A stretch of DNA of 20,132 nt, taken from contig JAADEV010000032.1 in the NCBI GenBank assembly GCA_013153295.1, forward strand, positions 1 through 20,132. The letters run 5' to 3'. Position 1 is the first letter of the stretch. Every line of letters begins with the position of its first letter. Shown here one piece after another: positions 7,369-16,071 of the stretch. The position numbers and the translations under genes are program-made. The notes under the pieces were generated by a model, which saw nothing but the letters and a program-made list of their open reading frames with translations, did not search any database and was not told the origin of the DNA. This DNA comes from Aquificota bacterium (GTDB lineage: Bacteria; Aquificota; Aquificia; Aquificales; Hydrogenothermaceae).

Positions 7369-8674
7369 AGCTCCTTCCCCTTTGGACAATCTCCTCTATT
7401 AATAAATTTAAATCATTTTTACTAACTTTAAAGTTTATTTTCGTCATTTTATCCTGTTTTATGAAATCTTCCATTTTACTATGAAATTCTAAAGCTAAAT
7501 CCAATTTGGGGTTAGCTCCTTTCTTATATAATCCAAGGTTAATCATATCTTCAGCTTCCCTGTATGTAGCCTCCAAATCCAAATATATCTGCTGGTTCTT
7601 TAAAGTTTTTTCATCTACAAGTTGTGGCATTAACCTACTTACACTTTTTAATACATCTATAGATGGGAATATCCTTTTGTTTGCCAGCTCCCTTGAAAGG
7701 AGTATATGCCCGTCTAAGAACCCCATTGAGGCATCTGCCACAGGGTCAAGTCTAATGTCGTCCCCTTCAACAAGTATTGTGTAAAACCCTGTTATACTAC
7801 CTCTGTTAACAAAATTTCCCGCCTGTTCTATAAACTTAGGTAGTAGGTTAAAGACAGATGGGGTGTATCCCTTTGTTGTAGGTGGCTCTCCTACAGCCAG
7901 ACCTATCTCCCTCTGTGCCATAGCTAACCTTGTTAGTGAGTCAACAAGTAGTAAAACATCTTTCTTTTTACTGGAAAAGTATTTTGCTACAGCTGTTGCA
8001 GTATATACCGCCCTTACCTTTGCTAAAGGTGGCTGGTCTGATGTGGCTACCACAACAACAGATTTTTTTAGCCCTTCCTCACCGAGGTTGTCCTCTATAA
8101 ACTCCCTTACCTCCCTGCCCCTTTCCCCTATTAGGGCTATAACATTAACATCTGCAGTTGTAAACCTTGAAATCATACCAAGTAAGGTGGATTTACCAAC
8201 ACCTGCCCCTGCAAATATCCCTACCCTTTGCCCTTTCCCAACTGTTAAAAGGGCGTTTATACACCTTACCCCCACATCAAGGGGTTCTGTTATCCTGTCC
8301 CTTTCAAGTGGGTTTATACTTTCAAGTCTGATAGGTATCCTTTCTTCAGCTGATATTTTTTCTTTGTTTAATGGGTTTCCAAAAGGGTCTATTACCGTTC
8401 CAAGTAGCTCCTGCCCAACATTAATACTTGGCGGTTCAAGGACAGCCTCAACCCAGCTACCTGCTGATATACCTGTTGTATCACTGTAAGCCATTAAAAG
8501 TGTTTTCCCTTCCCTAAAGCCTACAACCTCTGCCTCTGTTCCATTTGGGAGTATACACCTGTCCCCTATGGATACCTTCGGTAGGGTAGCCTCTATAATA
8601 GCCCCTGTTATTGATACAACTTTACCTTTTATCTTATATCTGGGCAGTTTTTTTAATCTCTCTTTTAATTTCAT
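7319..8674 (-). CDS. fliI: Flagellar export ATPase FliI
   Basis: FliI is the hexameric ATPase at the cytoplasmic entrance of the flagellar export gate. The 451 residues include the Walker A loop GAGVGKST at 156-163, the catalytic-glutamate region GERGREVREF at 183-192 and the Walker B strand DVLLLVDSLTR at 239-249, plus the F1-beta-like EPPTTKGYTPSVF region. All key residues are intact and length is normal. Its start overlaps the end of fliH by 41 nt, and its end overlaps flgD. The ATG is preceded by TTAGGGATAA. The usual next gene, the chaperone fliJ, is missing. Confidence 0.98.
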   Translation of the reverse strand: MKLKERLKKLPRYKIKGKVVSITGAIIEATLPKVSIGDRCILPNGTEAEVVGFREGKTLLMAYSDTTGISAGSWVEAVLEPPSINVGQELLGTVIDPFGNPLNKEKISAEERIPIRLESINPLERDRITEPLDVGVRCINALLTVGKGQRVGIFAGAGVGKSTLLGMISRFTTADVNVIALIGERGREVREFIEDNLGEEGLKKSVVVVATSDQPPLAKVRAVYTATAVAKYFSSKKKDVLLLVDSLTRLAMAQREIGLAVGEPPTTKGYTPSVFNLLPKFIEQAGNFVNRGSITGFYTILVEGDDIRLDPVADASMGFLDGHILLSRELANKRIFPSIDVLKSVSRLMPQLVDEKTLKNQQIYLDLEATYREAEDMINLGLYKKGANPKLDLALEFHSKMEDFIKQDKMTKINFKVSKNDLNLLIEEIVQRGRSYGVSWDNKLFKADGNS

Positions 8675-9302
8675 CTAAGATTATCCCTAACTTTTCTTTA
8701 AAGTTTGCCTCAATCTGGGCATTTTCTATTTTTACTTTAAAATCACCAACTTGTAGCTGTGGGTTTTCCACAACCTTTATACCCTGTGTTGTTTCCAACA
8801 GCTGGGCTACCTGTGGTGATACCTCAACTACAACCTCCGTTTCCCCTAAATCCTCCAACAGCTTTTGTATCTGGTCTGATACATACTGGGCGTTTGATGG
8901 GTTTATGAACAGATACTCCATAATCTCTGGTATTGCTGATAAAACTGTTTCTTTAAGGGCAGTTAACCTTTTGTTATACCTGTCTTCTATCTGGGAAAGG
9001 GTTTCCTGTATACTGTTTTGCAGACTGTTTATCCTTTCCTTTAGCTCTTTGTCCTTTTGGGCTAAAAGCTGGTTAATCTGCTCTTCACACTGTTTGTTTA
9101 GCCTTTCTGTAGCCTCCTCTTCCCCCTGTTTCTTTCCCTCTGCCAGTCCTTTCTGGTAGGCTTCCTGTATCTGTTTTTCATACTGTTTTTTCAGCTGGTT
9201 TATCTGGGATTGGTAGAACTTTTCAAGCTCCTCCTTTGATACCTCTTCTTTGTCAGGTGGGGGCTGTTGTGGAAGTCCAAAGTCTGGTATATCAAGGGAC
9301 AT
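8634..9302 (-). CDS. fliH: Flagellar assembly protein FliH
   Basis: FliH is the regulator and peripheral stalk of the FliI ATPase and links it to FliN in the C ring. The 222-residue product has a Pro/Gln-rich start, a long charged coiled coil (about 20-105) with the FliH/YscL-type motif AYQKGLAEGKKQGEEEA, and a C-terminal domain resembling ATP synthase delta subunit that binds FliI. Its ATG shares one base with the fliF stop codon (TAATG), and it overlaps fliI by 41 nt. fliG, which normally lies between fliF and fliH, is not here. Confidence 0.95.
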   Translation of the reverse strand: MSLDIPDFGLPQQPPPDKEEVSKEELEKFYQSQINQLKKQYEKQIQEAYQKGLAEGKKQGEEEATERLNKQCEEQINQLLAQKDKELKERINSLQNSIQETLSQIEDRYNKRLTALKETVLSAIPEIMEYLFINPSNAQYVSDQIQKLLEDLGETEVVVEVSPQVAQLLETTQGIKVVENPQLQVGDFKVKIENAQIEANFKEKLGIILDEIKREIKKTAQI

Positions 9303-10915
9303 TATGTTTTACCTTCGTCCTTTAGCCATTTACTTATTAGGTCTGCAATAAGCTCAGGTGATTCCTCTGCTATCTCCATTAGTTTTTGGTAAGCTGGCTC
9401 TTTCTCAAGGTTAAACTCCTCTATCTCCTTTTCGTGTAGGGCATACATCTCCGCCGCCATCTCAGGGGACATACCAACTGTTGTTGTTGTAGGTATCTCA
9501 AGCTCTTCTGTTTTCTTCGCCCTGATTGCCCTGAATGCCATAAAACCTGCAAGGAGAAGTATTATAAGGACTAATACTGCTATACCACCTATAAGCAACC
9601 AGTTTATATGGGTCGCCTGCTGTGATGCTTCTGCTTCAAGCTGTTGGGCTGTTGTTTCAAATGGGACACTTACAACTGTTATCTGGTCTCCCCTTTTTGG
9701 GTCGTAGCCTATGGCACTTTTTACAAGGGCTTCGTATGTTTTTATCTCCTCAGGTGAACGGGGTATAAACTCGTATCTAACATTCCCATCTTTGTCCACA
9801 ACCTTTTTATACTTTCCATCTATAAGGACACCTACACTTAACCTTTTTATCCTAAATACATTTTTGTCTGTGCTTATTAATGATTTTGTTATCTCGTAGT
9901 TTTTTGTCTGGTCTTTTTTACTTTTTGTTCTGTTTATTACCGTTTCTGTTCCCTGTAGGACAGGTGGAACATTTGTTGCTGACCCCGGCGGTGTTATAGC
10001 AGGTGTTTCTGTTTCCTGTAGCTTTTCCTGTATCTTCCTTTCACTTACAACTGCCACCTTGTCAGGGTCTACTATCTGGTCTTTCTGTTTTACCTTTGCC
10101 ACCTCAAGCTCAACAGATGCCCTTACCACAACCCTGTCAGACCCAAGGGCTTTTGCCAACATAGATTGGACGCTTCTTTCTATCTGCCTTTCTAACTTTT
10201 TCTTAAGCTGGACTGTTTTACTTGTTGATGCCTCTGGGCTGTCCTCATCAAGTAGGTCTGATAAAACCCTACCCCTGTTGTCAACAACTGTAACATTTTC
10301 AGGTTTAAGCCCGGGGACTGCGTGGGATACTAAAAAGACTATAGCCTTAACCTGTTCCTTTGTAAGGTCTTTCCCCGGCCATAGTTTTATAACAACTGAG
10401 GCTTTAGGCTCGTCCTCTTCCCTTACGAATATACTCTCCTTTGGTAGGGCTATGTTTACCCTAACATCTTGGACTGGGTCAAGCTGTCTAATTGTCCTTG
10501 CAAGCTCACCTTCCAACGCCCGTAGGTAGTTTATATTTTCCTGAAACTGGGTTATCCCCATCTTTGGCTCTTCAAATATCTCAAAGCCTACAGTTTGGCT
10601 GGAAGGTAAGCCTTTAGCCGCCAGTTTAAGGCGTATCTCGTAGACCTTGTCCTTTGGGACTAAAATAATTGTGCCGTTTCCCTCTACCTTGTAGGGTATT
10701 TTCTCTTCCTGTAGAACTGTAAGTATTTTCCCTGCGTCTTCAGGGTCAAGGTTGGCGTAAAGGACTGCATACTCAACTGAGGAGAGAGACCTTACTGCAA
10801 CAACACCAAGTAGGGATACTAAAAAAAGCCCTGCCAGTGCTATGGCTATGTTCCTTGTGTTGCCATACTGTTTCCATAAAGCTAAAGCCTTCTCTTTTAG
10901 CTGGTTAAAATCCAT
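9302..10915 (-). CDS. fliF: Flagellar MS-ring protein FliF
   Basis: FliF builds the MS ring, the membrane platform of the flagellum. The 537 residues show a first membrane helix at about 22-41, periplasmic ring-building domains (VLYANLDPEDAGKIL early, then VRVNIALPKESIFVREEDEP), a low-complexity Pro/Thr region and a second helix at about 438-462. The cytoplasmic tail ends in LMEIAEESPELIADLISKWL, the conserved FliG-binding helix. That tail being intact implies FliG is encoded elsewhere. The start codon directly abuts the fliE stop (TAAATG), with an AGGTG ribosome site. Confidence 0.98.
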   Translation of the reverse strand: MDFNQLKEKALALWKQYGNTRNIAIALAGLFLVSLLGVVAVRSLSSVEYAVLYANLDPEDAGKILTVLQEEKIPYKVEGNGTIILVPKDKVYEIRLKLAAKGLPSSQTVGFEIFEEPKMGITQFQENINYLRALEGELARTIRQLDPVQDVRVNIALPKESIFVREEDEPKASVVIKLWPGKDLTKEQVKAIVFLVSHAVPGLKPENVTVVDNRGRVLSDLLDEDSPEASTSKTVQLKKKLERQIERSVQSMLAKALGSDRVVVRASVELEVAKVKQKDQIVDPDKVAVVSERKIQEKLQETETPAITPPGSATNVPPVLQGTETVINRTKSKKDQTKNYEITKSLISTDKNVFRIKRLSVGVLIDGKYKKVVDKDGNVRYEFIPRSPEEIKTYEALVKSAIGYDPKRGDQITVVSVPFETTAQQLEAEASQQATHINWLLIGGIAVLVLIILLLAGFMAFRAIRAKKTEELEIPTTTTVGMSPEMAAEMYALHEKEIEEFNLEKEPAYQKLMEIAEESPELIADLISKWLKDEGKT

Positions 10916-11200
10916 TTACACCTGCATTCTCATTATTTCCTGATAGCTTTCAAGGGCTTTGTTCCTTATTTCTGTTATAAGTTTTAGGGATACTTCTGAT
11001 TTTGCTATCTGATACATTAGCTCCTCTAAGTTTTCCACCTTATCCTCTGCTATCATCTTTTCTGCTTCCTTTGCCTTCTTCAGGTCTGCGTTTACATCTG
11101 CCACAAACTCTTTAAGTGTTTCACCAAAGGATTTTGTTTCCTTTTTATGGCTGTTCTGGGTTGTAAGCTGTCCAAATGTCTCAAAGCTCTCTATCCTCAT
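10916..11200 (-). CDS. fliE: Flagellar hook-basal body protein FliE
   Basis: FliE joins the MS ring to the proximal rod. The product of about 94 residues has the family pattern: FGETLKEFVADVNADLKKAK in the middle and the C-terminal helix SEVSLKLITEIRNKALESYQ followed by EIMRMQV. I chose the ATG at 11200, because AAGGGG lies 7 nt upstream; a TTG two codons earlier would place the ribosome site too close. It lies 18 nt after flgC and directly abuts fliF, as in the common flgB-flgC-fliE-fliF block. Confidence 0.95.
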   Translation of the reverse strand: MRIESFETFGQLTTQNSHKKETKSFGETLKEFVADVNADLKKAKEAEKMIAEDKVENLEELMYQIAKSEVSLKLITEIRNKALESYQEIMRMQV

Positions 11201-11218
11201 AACCAATCCCCTTATTTA

Positions 11219-11632
11219 TTATACTTTAATAAGCTCTATTGCTTTTAATAACATATCCTTGTGGGTGTTAAAGGCTGTAAGGTTAGCCTCGTAAGTCCTT
11301 ATGGCAGAAATCATATCTACCATTTCCCTCAGTGGGTCTACATTAGGTAGGACAACATACCCATCTGGGTTTGCGTCAGGGTGTTCAGGGTCATACCTCA
11401 TCTTAAATGGTGATGGGTCTGGGTCTATCCTTGCTACCCTTACTTGGTATATTGGTATCTCAGCCTCCTTGTCTAAAATAGCTTGGAATACTGGAACCTT
11501 TCTTCTGTAGGGCTGTCCTGTTCCGTCTACCCTTGTTGAGTTAACATTGGCAAGGTTGGAAGATGCCACATCTATCCTTATCCTCTGTGCCGCCATTCCT
11601 GTTATTGATACTTCAAGCCCTTTAAAAATCAT
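11219..11632 (-). CDS. flgC: Flagellar basal-body rod protein FlgC
   Basis: FlgC is a proximal rod subunit exported through the flagellar gate. The 137-residue protein carries the rod motif SSNLANVNSTRVDG near 24-37, the typical GQPYRRKVPVFQAIL segment and the C-terminal helix MISAIRTYEANLTAFNTHKD. Length is normal. It starts 11 nt after flgB with an AAGGGGG ribosome site. Confidence 0.97.
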   Translation of the reverse strand: MIFKGLEVSITGMAAQRIRIDVASSNLANVNSTRVDGTGQPYRRKVPVFQAILDKEAEIPIYQVRVARIDPDPSPFKMRYDPEHPDANPDGYVVLPNVDPLREMVDMISAIRTYEANLTAFNTHKDMLLKAIELIKV

Positions 11633-11643
11633 TTTTTACCCCC

Positions 11644-12021
11644 TTACCTTCCTGTTATTGCGTATTTTAGCTTTGCCATCTCCTTTTTCATACTTTCAAG
11701 GAGTGTTTTATACATAATTGAACTTTCTGCTAACTTTGCCAGCTCTTCCTCCACATTTACCCTGTTCTGGTCGTATCCTACAAAGTTGTTAATAACATAC
11801 TTCTGTATCCTTGTTTCTTTGTAGGGGAAAGGGTCTAAATGTTTCGGGTGTGTCCTTTTCAGTTTTACCTGCTGGTAAAATACCTTCTCAAACTTTATAT
11901 CCACAGGTCTGTAAAACGGTGTGTCTGCGTTGGCAATATTCCCCTGTATAACCTTTGTCCTTTCCAGATAGAAGGAAGCCTTTTCCTGTAGGTCGTCTAA
12001 ATGGGAGAATAAATCACTCAT
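11644..12021 (-). CDS. flgB: Flagellar basal-body rod protein FlgB
   Basis: FlgB is a proximal rod subunit. The 125 residues include the rod-family motif QGNIANADTPFYRPVDIKFE starting at residue 26 and the C-terminal helix pattern NVEEELAKLAESSIMYKTLL. Length is normal. The ATG overlaps the end of the preceding TPR gene by 8 nt and has a strong AAAGGAG ribosome site within it, so flgB can be translated both by coupling and independently. Confidence 0.96.
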   Translation of the reverse strand: MSDLFSHLDDLQEKASFYLERTKVIQGNIANADTPFYRPVDIKFEKVFYQQVKLKRTHPKHLDPFPYKETRIQKYVINNFVGYDQNRVNVEEELAKLAESSIMYKTLLESMKKEMAKLKYAITGR

Positions 12022-13987
12022 TTTTTAACTCCTTTAACACAAGGAAGTCTTGATAAACATTTTTTGCTATGATACTCCACTGGTTATTACAGTTTTCAAT
12101 CTTTTTGTAAAATCTTTCGGCGGTGTCTCCATCTCCCACCCTAACGGCGGATATTACAACCCAACTGTTTATATCACAGTCCCCACCAAGTTTTTCGGAG
12201 ATAGGCAGTAGTATCTTTAAAGCCTGTTTATACATTCCTTTGTCAAAAAGGGCGTATATTAACCTTTCAAGTAGTATCCTTCCAAGCTGGTTTATTCTGT
12301 AGTAGTCTGGGAAAAGGTCTATTATCTGGTTTACATACTCCACTGCCTTTTCAGGTTTGCCGTTTTGTAGGTAAAGATACGCCAGCACCACATTCCTTTC
12401 CACAGATATTTTTTTACACACCTTTAGTATACTACTAAGTAGTTTCCTGTCCACCTTACCTGTAAAAATCTGGTTCTTTGCCAGTAGTATGTAGTATCTA
12501 CACCCTTTGTGTTTTACCTTCTTTAATACCTGTAGGGATTTTTGATACTCCTTCCTGTCAAGGTATGCCTCTGCTAAAAGTAGTAAGCCCTCATCATCTT
12601 TCCATCTTTCCACCATAAACTTGGCAACTTCCATAGCTTCATCAAGTTTTCCACACAGCTGTAAGTAGCGGTAGAACAGCTTTAATGTTTTTTTGTCAAA
12701 AACCTCTAAGAAAAACTTTTTATTTGCTAAAAACAGCTTACACCCTGTTTTGTAGTCTAACTTTTTTATCTCTGGAGACCATAAATCCCTTATATACTCC
12801 TTGTGTTCATACTTCATTCTGCTGACATTTACCAGTGAAAGCTCCCACAGTAGTTTTTCAAACAGCTTTTTAGAACCTGACGACAGGGCTATATACCCAA
12901 AGTTCCCAAGGGCAAAGAAGCCAACATAGTTGTTTCTGTTTGATACAAGGGTTTTTAGGACAAATGGTAAAGGGTCTATATAATCTTTGTCCCCTATTAA
13001 AAACAGCTTTTTCCTAATGTCTTCGTATCTTTCAAGGGCTATTAGCTTTAGTTTTGATATGGTTGCCTCTGGGGTGTTAGGGTATTTTTTTATAACCTCG
13101 TAGTAGTAGTTAAAGGCAAGCACCCTGTCCCCTGTTTTTAGGGCAATATCCCCAAGTCTAAGTAATGCCTTCCTTATTACAGTTTCATCTTTTACAAGGC
13201 TTATCATTCTTCTGAAAATCTGTTTTGCAAACTGGTAATCCCCTACCCTGTAGGCTGTCTCCCCAAGTATAAGGTAGTAGTTTGGGTTTTCTATTAGATA
13301 CTGCTCATACTCTTTGTATACAGGTATAAGTAGTTTCATAGCCTCTTTGTAGTTTCCCTTTTGGAACTCAACAAGCCCCTTTACAAACTCAAACTCTTTC
13401 CTTTCCTTCTCAGAAAGCTCCTCAAGGTTCACCAGTATAATGTATCTGGTGATTATATCCATCTTTTTCTGCCACGCCGCAGTCCTAAGTATACCTATAA
13501 CTGTCTCAAACTGTTTCTTTGGGGTGTCTGCCATTCTAAAAGCCATTTTGTAAGAGGCTAAAGCCCTTTCATACATAAACAGGTTTTCGTATATCTGTCC
13601 CTTTGTGTAGTAAAACTCCCAAGTATACGGGTTATCAGCCACATAAGAGTAGGTGTTAAGGTAGTATAAAGCCTTCTGTAGGAACTCCTTTATACCTGTT
13701 TTTACCCCAAGGTGTAGGTATATCTTTGCTGTTAAGAATAAAGCCTGTGGGTAGTAGGGGTTGTGGCTGTCCTTTGTAAGCCTTGCCAGTATGTTAAGGG
13801 CTGTGTAGTAAGACCCCCTTTTATACATTGTAAGGGCTTCTTTGTATAGCTGTTCAAACTCTTTAAGCTGTTGTTTGGTGTATCTTATTTTCTGGTCTAC
13901 CTTTTTTTCAAGGGCGGTCTGCTGGTTGGCAAGGGCTACAGCGTAGAGTATAAGGGTAAGAAGGATTGTTATACTACGCTTTAACAT
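12014..13987 (-). CDS. Secreted (periplasmic) TPR-repeat protein in the flagellar cluster
   Basis: The 657-residue product starts with a clear signal peptide (MLKRSITILLTLILYAVALA, likely cut after A20) and then consists almost wholly of helical pairs of tetratricopeptide type, for example EALTMYKRGSYYTALNILAR, GLVEFQKGNYKEAMKLL, LGETAYRVGDYQFAKQIFRR and YALFDKGMYKQALKILLPI. There is no enzyme motif and no other membrane helix, so it should act in the periplasm as a binding or scaffold protein. It sits between fliK and flgB, overlapping both (14 and 8 nt), which ties it firmly to the flagellum. By build and context it resembles Campylobacter PflA, a periplasmic TPR protein of the motor scaffold; that comparison is my inference, not a sequence match. 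The start ATG has only a weak AGAGAAG site. Confidence 0.85.
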   Translation of the reverse strand: MLKRSITILLTLILYAVALANQQTALEKKVDQKIRYTKQQLKEFEQLYKEALTMYKRGSYYTALNILARLTKDSHNPYYPQALFLTAKIYLHLGVKTGIKEFLQKALYYLNTYSYVADNPYTWEFYYTKGQIYENLFMYERALASYKMAFRMADTPKKQFETVIGILRTAAWQKKMDIITRYIILVNLEELSEKERKEFEFVKGLVEFQKGNYKEAMKLLIPVYKEYEQYLIENPNYYLILGETAYRVGDYQFAKQIFRRMISLVKDETVIRKALLRLGDIALKTGDRVLAFNYYYEVIKKYPNTPEATISKLKLIALERYEDIRKKLFLIGDKDYIDPLPFVLKTLVSNRNNYVGFFALGNFGYIALSSGSKKLFEKLLWELSLVNVSRMKYEHKEYIRDLWSPEIKKLDYKTGCKLFLANKKFFLEVFDKKTLKLFYRYLQLCGKLDEAMEVAKFMVERWKDDEGLLLLAEAYLDRKEYQKSLQVLKKVKHKGCRYYILLAKNQIFTGKVDRKLLSSILKVCKKISVERNVVLAYLYLQNGKPEKAVEYVNQIIDLFPDYYRINQLGRILLERLIYALFDKGMYKQALKILLPISEKLGGDCDINSWVVISAVRVGDGDTAERFYKKIENCNNQWSIIAKNVYQDFLVLKELKNE

Positions 13988-15998
13988 TTACTTCTCTGCC
14001 AAAAGCGGTTTTTACCTTTTTCCTCCCGCCTGAGTAGAAGCTATACTCCCTATCTTTGTTTCTTATCCTTACCATAAACTCTTCTATTCCACTTTCCTGT
14101 ATTATGTTTGATATATCAGATGACAGTGTATCCAGTGATACTGTTGTGGCGTCTTTCATAAGTATTGAAAGGTTAAGCCTGTTTCCGTTGTAATTTGCCT
14201 TTAGTGTAAGGTCGTTTATCCGCAAGTTAAGTGTAAGATTTCTGTGGAAGTTTTTCTCCTCCTGTAAACCTTCTTGACTATCTGTGTTTGTGTAAGAGAA
14301 ACCTTGCTGGCTGTCTCCACCTTCCCAGCTGTTGCTGTTGTTGTTTGTGTTCCCCCCTGATACAGTTTCTACAGGCTGTCTGTCTAAAAGCTCCCCTGTT
14401 GCCCTGTGGCTGGTCTGGTGTTTTGTTTCCACTTTGTTTTCCCAGTGTATCACCCTATCCTGATTAACCTCTGCTATACCTTCCTGTTTATCTGTGTTTT
14501 CCACAACCTTTGTGTAGTGGGTCTGTCTCTGGGTGTTTACCACTGTGTTAGCCTTTTTGTCTTCCTTTTTTACCTCCTCCCTCTCCAGCTCCCTTTCCCC
14601 TGCTTTTGCTACAAACTGGTAGCTGTTGTCCTTTGTTGTAATGTTCTGTGGCTGTTTGCCTTTTTGTTTAGCTGTTGTTTCCCCTATGTTCAGCTGGTTA
14701 AAGGTTGTCTGTTCTGCCTGCTCCACCGCCAGTTTTTTGTTGTTTTCCACTGTTTTTGTAGGCTGTTTTACTGTCTGTTGCTGTGGTGTGTCTGTTCTTT
14801 CAGCGGTGGCTTTAATCTGGTGTGTAGTATTATCTACAGCTGTTTTTTCTGTTTTGTAAGCTGTATCTAAAGGCAGTTTTTCCTCTGTGGCAGTTGTTTT
14901 AGGCTGTCTGCTGTCTTTTGATATAACTTTTTTTGCCTTTGGCTGGGTAAAATCCCCTTTTAGCCCTGTTTGTAGGGTTTGCCTATGTTTGCGGTTGTCA
15001 GCTTTGTTATCAGCTGTTGTTAGGTGGTTTTCTACAGCTTTACCTGTTTCCACAGCTACAGTGTAGGTCTGTTGGTATGTTGCTTTTATGTCTGACAGCT
15101 TTTCTGTTTTTTCCGATTTTGCTGTTATGTGTTTATGCCCTTTTTCCCTATCACTTGGGGCAAGCAGGTTGTTTTCCTTAACAGTATCCTGTAGCTGTTT
15201 TTCCAGCTGTTTAACAGCTGTCTGTCTGCTCTGTTCCCCTGCCGATTTCTTGCTGTTCTCAACTGCTTTTGTAGGCTGTTTTTCTGCCTGTTGCTGTGGT
15301 GTGTCTGTTCTTCCAGCGGTGGCTTTAGTCTGGTGGATAGTGTTTTCTACAGCTGTTTTCTCTATTTTGTAAGCTGTATCTAAAGGCAGTTTTTCTTCTA
15401 TTGCAGTTGTTTTAGGCTGTCTGCTGTCTTTTGATACAACTTTTTTTGCCTTTGGCTGGGTAAAATCCACTTTTAGCTGTGGTGTTTGTTTATCTGTTTC
15501 TTTTATGTTATCTGCAGTTTTTCCCAAGCTGTTTGTAGACTGTTCACTACCAGTCTGTTTAACTGTGTCCAATACCTTTATGTTATCTTGCCCAGATTGT
15601 AAAGGTGGTTTTTCAGCAGTTTGTTTTTCCGCCTTTCTGTTTTCTGCCTTAGTCTCTGTTAAACCTGTTTTTGTAGGTCTCTGTATGTTCCTTTCTTCTG
15701 TGGATAACAGCCTTTCAGGTTGTCCTTCTGTGTATATAGCGGTAGTTTCTGCTTTTTTTAGCTGTTTCTCTGTTTTTTTATTATGTGTTGTCTGTTTTGT
15801 GTCTGTTTTTTCTGTGTTTAACTGTTGGTTGTTTGGTAAGGTTAAGGCTATCTGTTTCTGTGTGTTTACAGACCTGTCTGTTTTAGTCTGGTTTTTCATT
15901 CTTTCAAATATAGCTTTAAACAGGTCTGTCTTTTTACTGCTTTTTTTTGCTTTCTTATTTGTAAGAAGGGTGGAAACTGCCACCTGTTGGGTTTTCAT
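13974..15998 (-). CDS. fliK: Flagellar hook-length control protein FliK (candidate)
   Basis: FliK is the secreted ruler that sets hook length and triggers the FlhB switch. The 674-residue product has a very long, low-complexity Lys/Thr/Gln-rich part (about 1-580), likely disordered, and a small C-terminal domain at 583-674 (NLTLNLRINDLTLKAN, then LSSDISNIIQESGIEEFMVRI). This matches the Flg_hook pattern of beta strands followed by a helix. Such architecture, together with placement in a flagellar operon lacking any other fliK, makes FliK likely. The N-terminal part contains a repeated segment of about 87 residues. The ATG at 15998 has no good Shine-Dalgarno site, only AAAAAG. The 3' end overlaps the TPR gene by 14 nt. 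It is longer than enterobacterial FliK (about 400 residues). Confidence 0.8.
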   Translation of the reverse strand: MKTQQVAVSTLLTNKKAKKSSKKTDLFKAIFERMKNQTKTDRSVNTQKQIALTLPNNQQLNTEKTDTKQTTHNKKTEKQLKKAETTAIYTEGQPERLLSTEERNIQRPTKTGLTETKAENRKAEKQTAEKPPLQSGQDNIKVLDTVKQTGSEQSTNSLGKTADNIKETDKQTPQLKVDFTQPKAKKVVSKDSRQPKTTAIEEKLPLDTAYKIEKTAVENTIHQTKATAGRTDTPQQQAEKQPTKAVENSKKSAGEQSRQTAVKQLEKQLQDTVKENNLLAPSDREKGHKHITAKSEKTEKLSDIKATYQQTYTVAVETGKAVENHLTTADNKADNRKHRQTLQTGLKGDFTQPKAKKVISKDSRQPKTTATEEKLPLDTAYKTEKTAVDNTTHQIKATAERTDTPQQQTVKQPTKTVENNKKLAVEQAEQTTFNQLNIGETTAKQKGKQPQNITTKDNSYQFVAKAGERELEREEVKKEDKKANTVVNTQRQTHYTKVVENTDKQEGIAEVNQDRVIHWENKVETKHQTSHRATGELLDRQPVETVSGGNTNNNSNSWEGGDSQQGFSYTNTDSQEGLQEEKNFHRNLTLNLRINDLTLKANYNGNRLNLSILMKDATTVSLDTLSSDISNIIQESGIEEFMVRIRNKDREYSFYSGGRKKVKTAFGREVNVKA
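14705..14964 (-). repeat. Internal repeat of fliK, second copy
   Basis: This segment encodes residues of roughly 345-432 of FliK and aligns without gaps to 15218-15477 at an offset of 513 bp. Shared landmarks include DFTQPKAKK, SKDSRQPKTTA, EEKLPLDTAYK and RTDTPQQQ. The offset is a multiple of three, so frame is kept. Confidence 0.85.
15218..15477 (-). repeat. Internal repeat of fliK, first copy
   Basis: This segment encodes FliK residues of roughly 174-261 and is the partner of 14705-14964. The stretch between the copies shows only loose similarity to the stretch before the first copy, so the original duplicated unit may have been the full 171 residues with uneven divergence since. Confidence 0.85.
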
Positions 15999-16071
15999 CT
16001 TTTTGTAAAAGCCTTTTTGTTTTTCTTTCGTCAGAAGGGAAGGGGGTGTTTACCCTATCCCCTCTGCTTTT

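Noticed and set aside
7863..8489. A 208-codon plus-strand frame opposite fliI
   Set aside because: It lies wholly inside the highly conserved fliI gene and has Ser/Thr/Pro-rich shadow composition.
14406..15372. Plus-strand open frames of 77-154 codons rich in Cys, Phe and Val opposite fliK
   Set aside because: They are antisense shadows of the Lys/Thr/Gln-rich fliK codons, have odd composition and have no ribosome sites.
15505..16008. A 167-codon plus-strand frame opposite the fliK start
   Set aside because: Same cause: it is the complement of a low-complexity coding region, full of Cys/Phe/Val, with no matching family or ribosome site.
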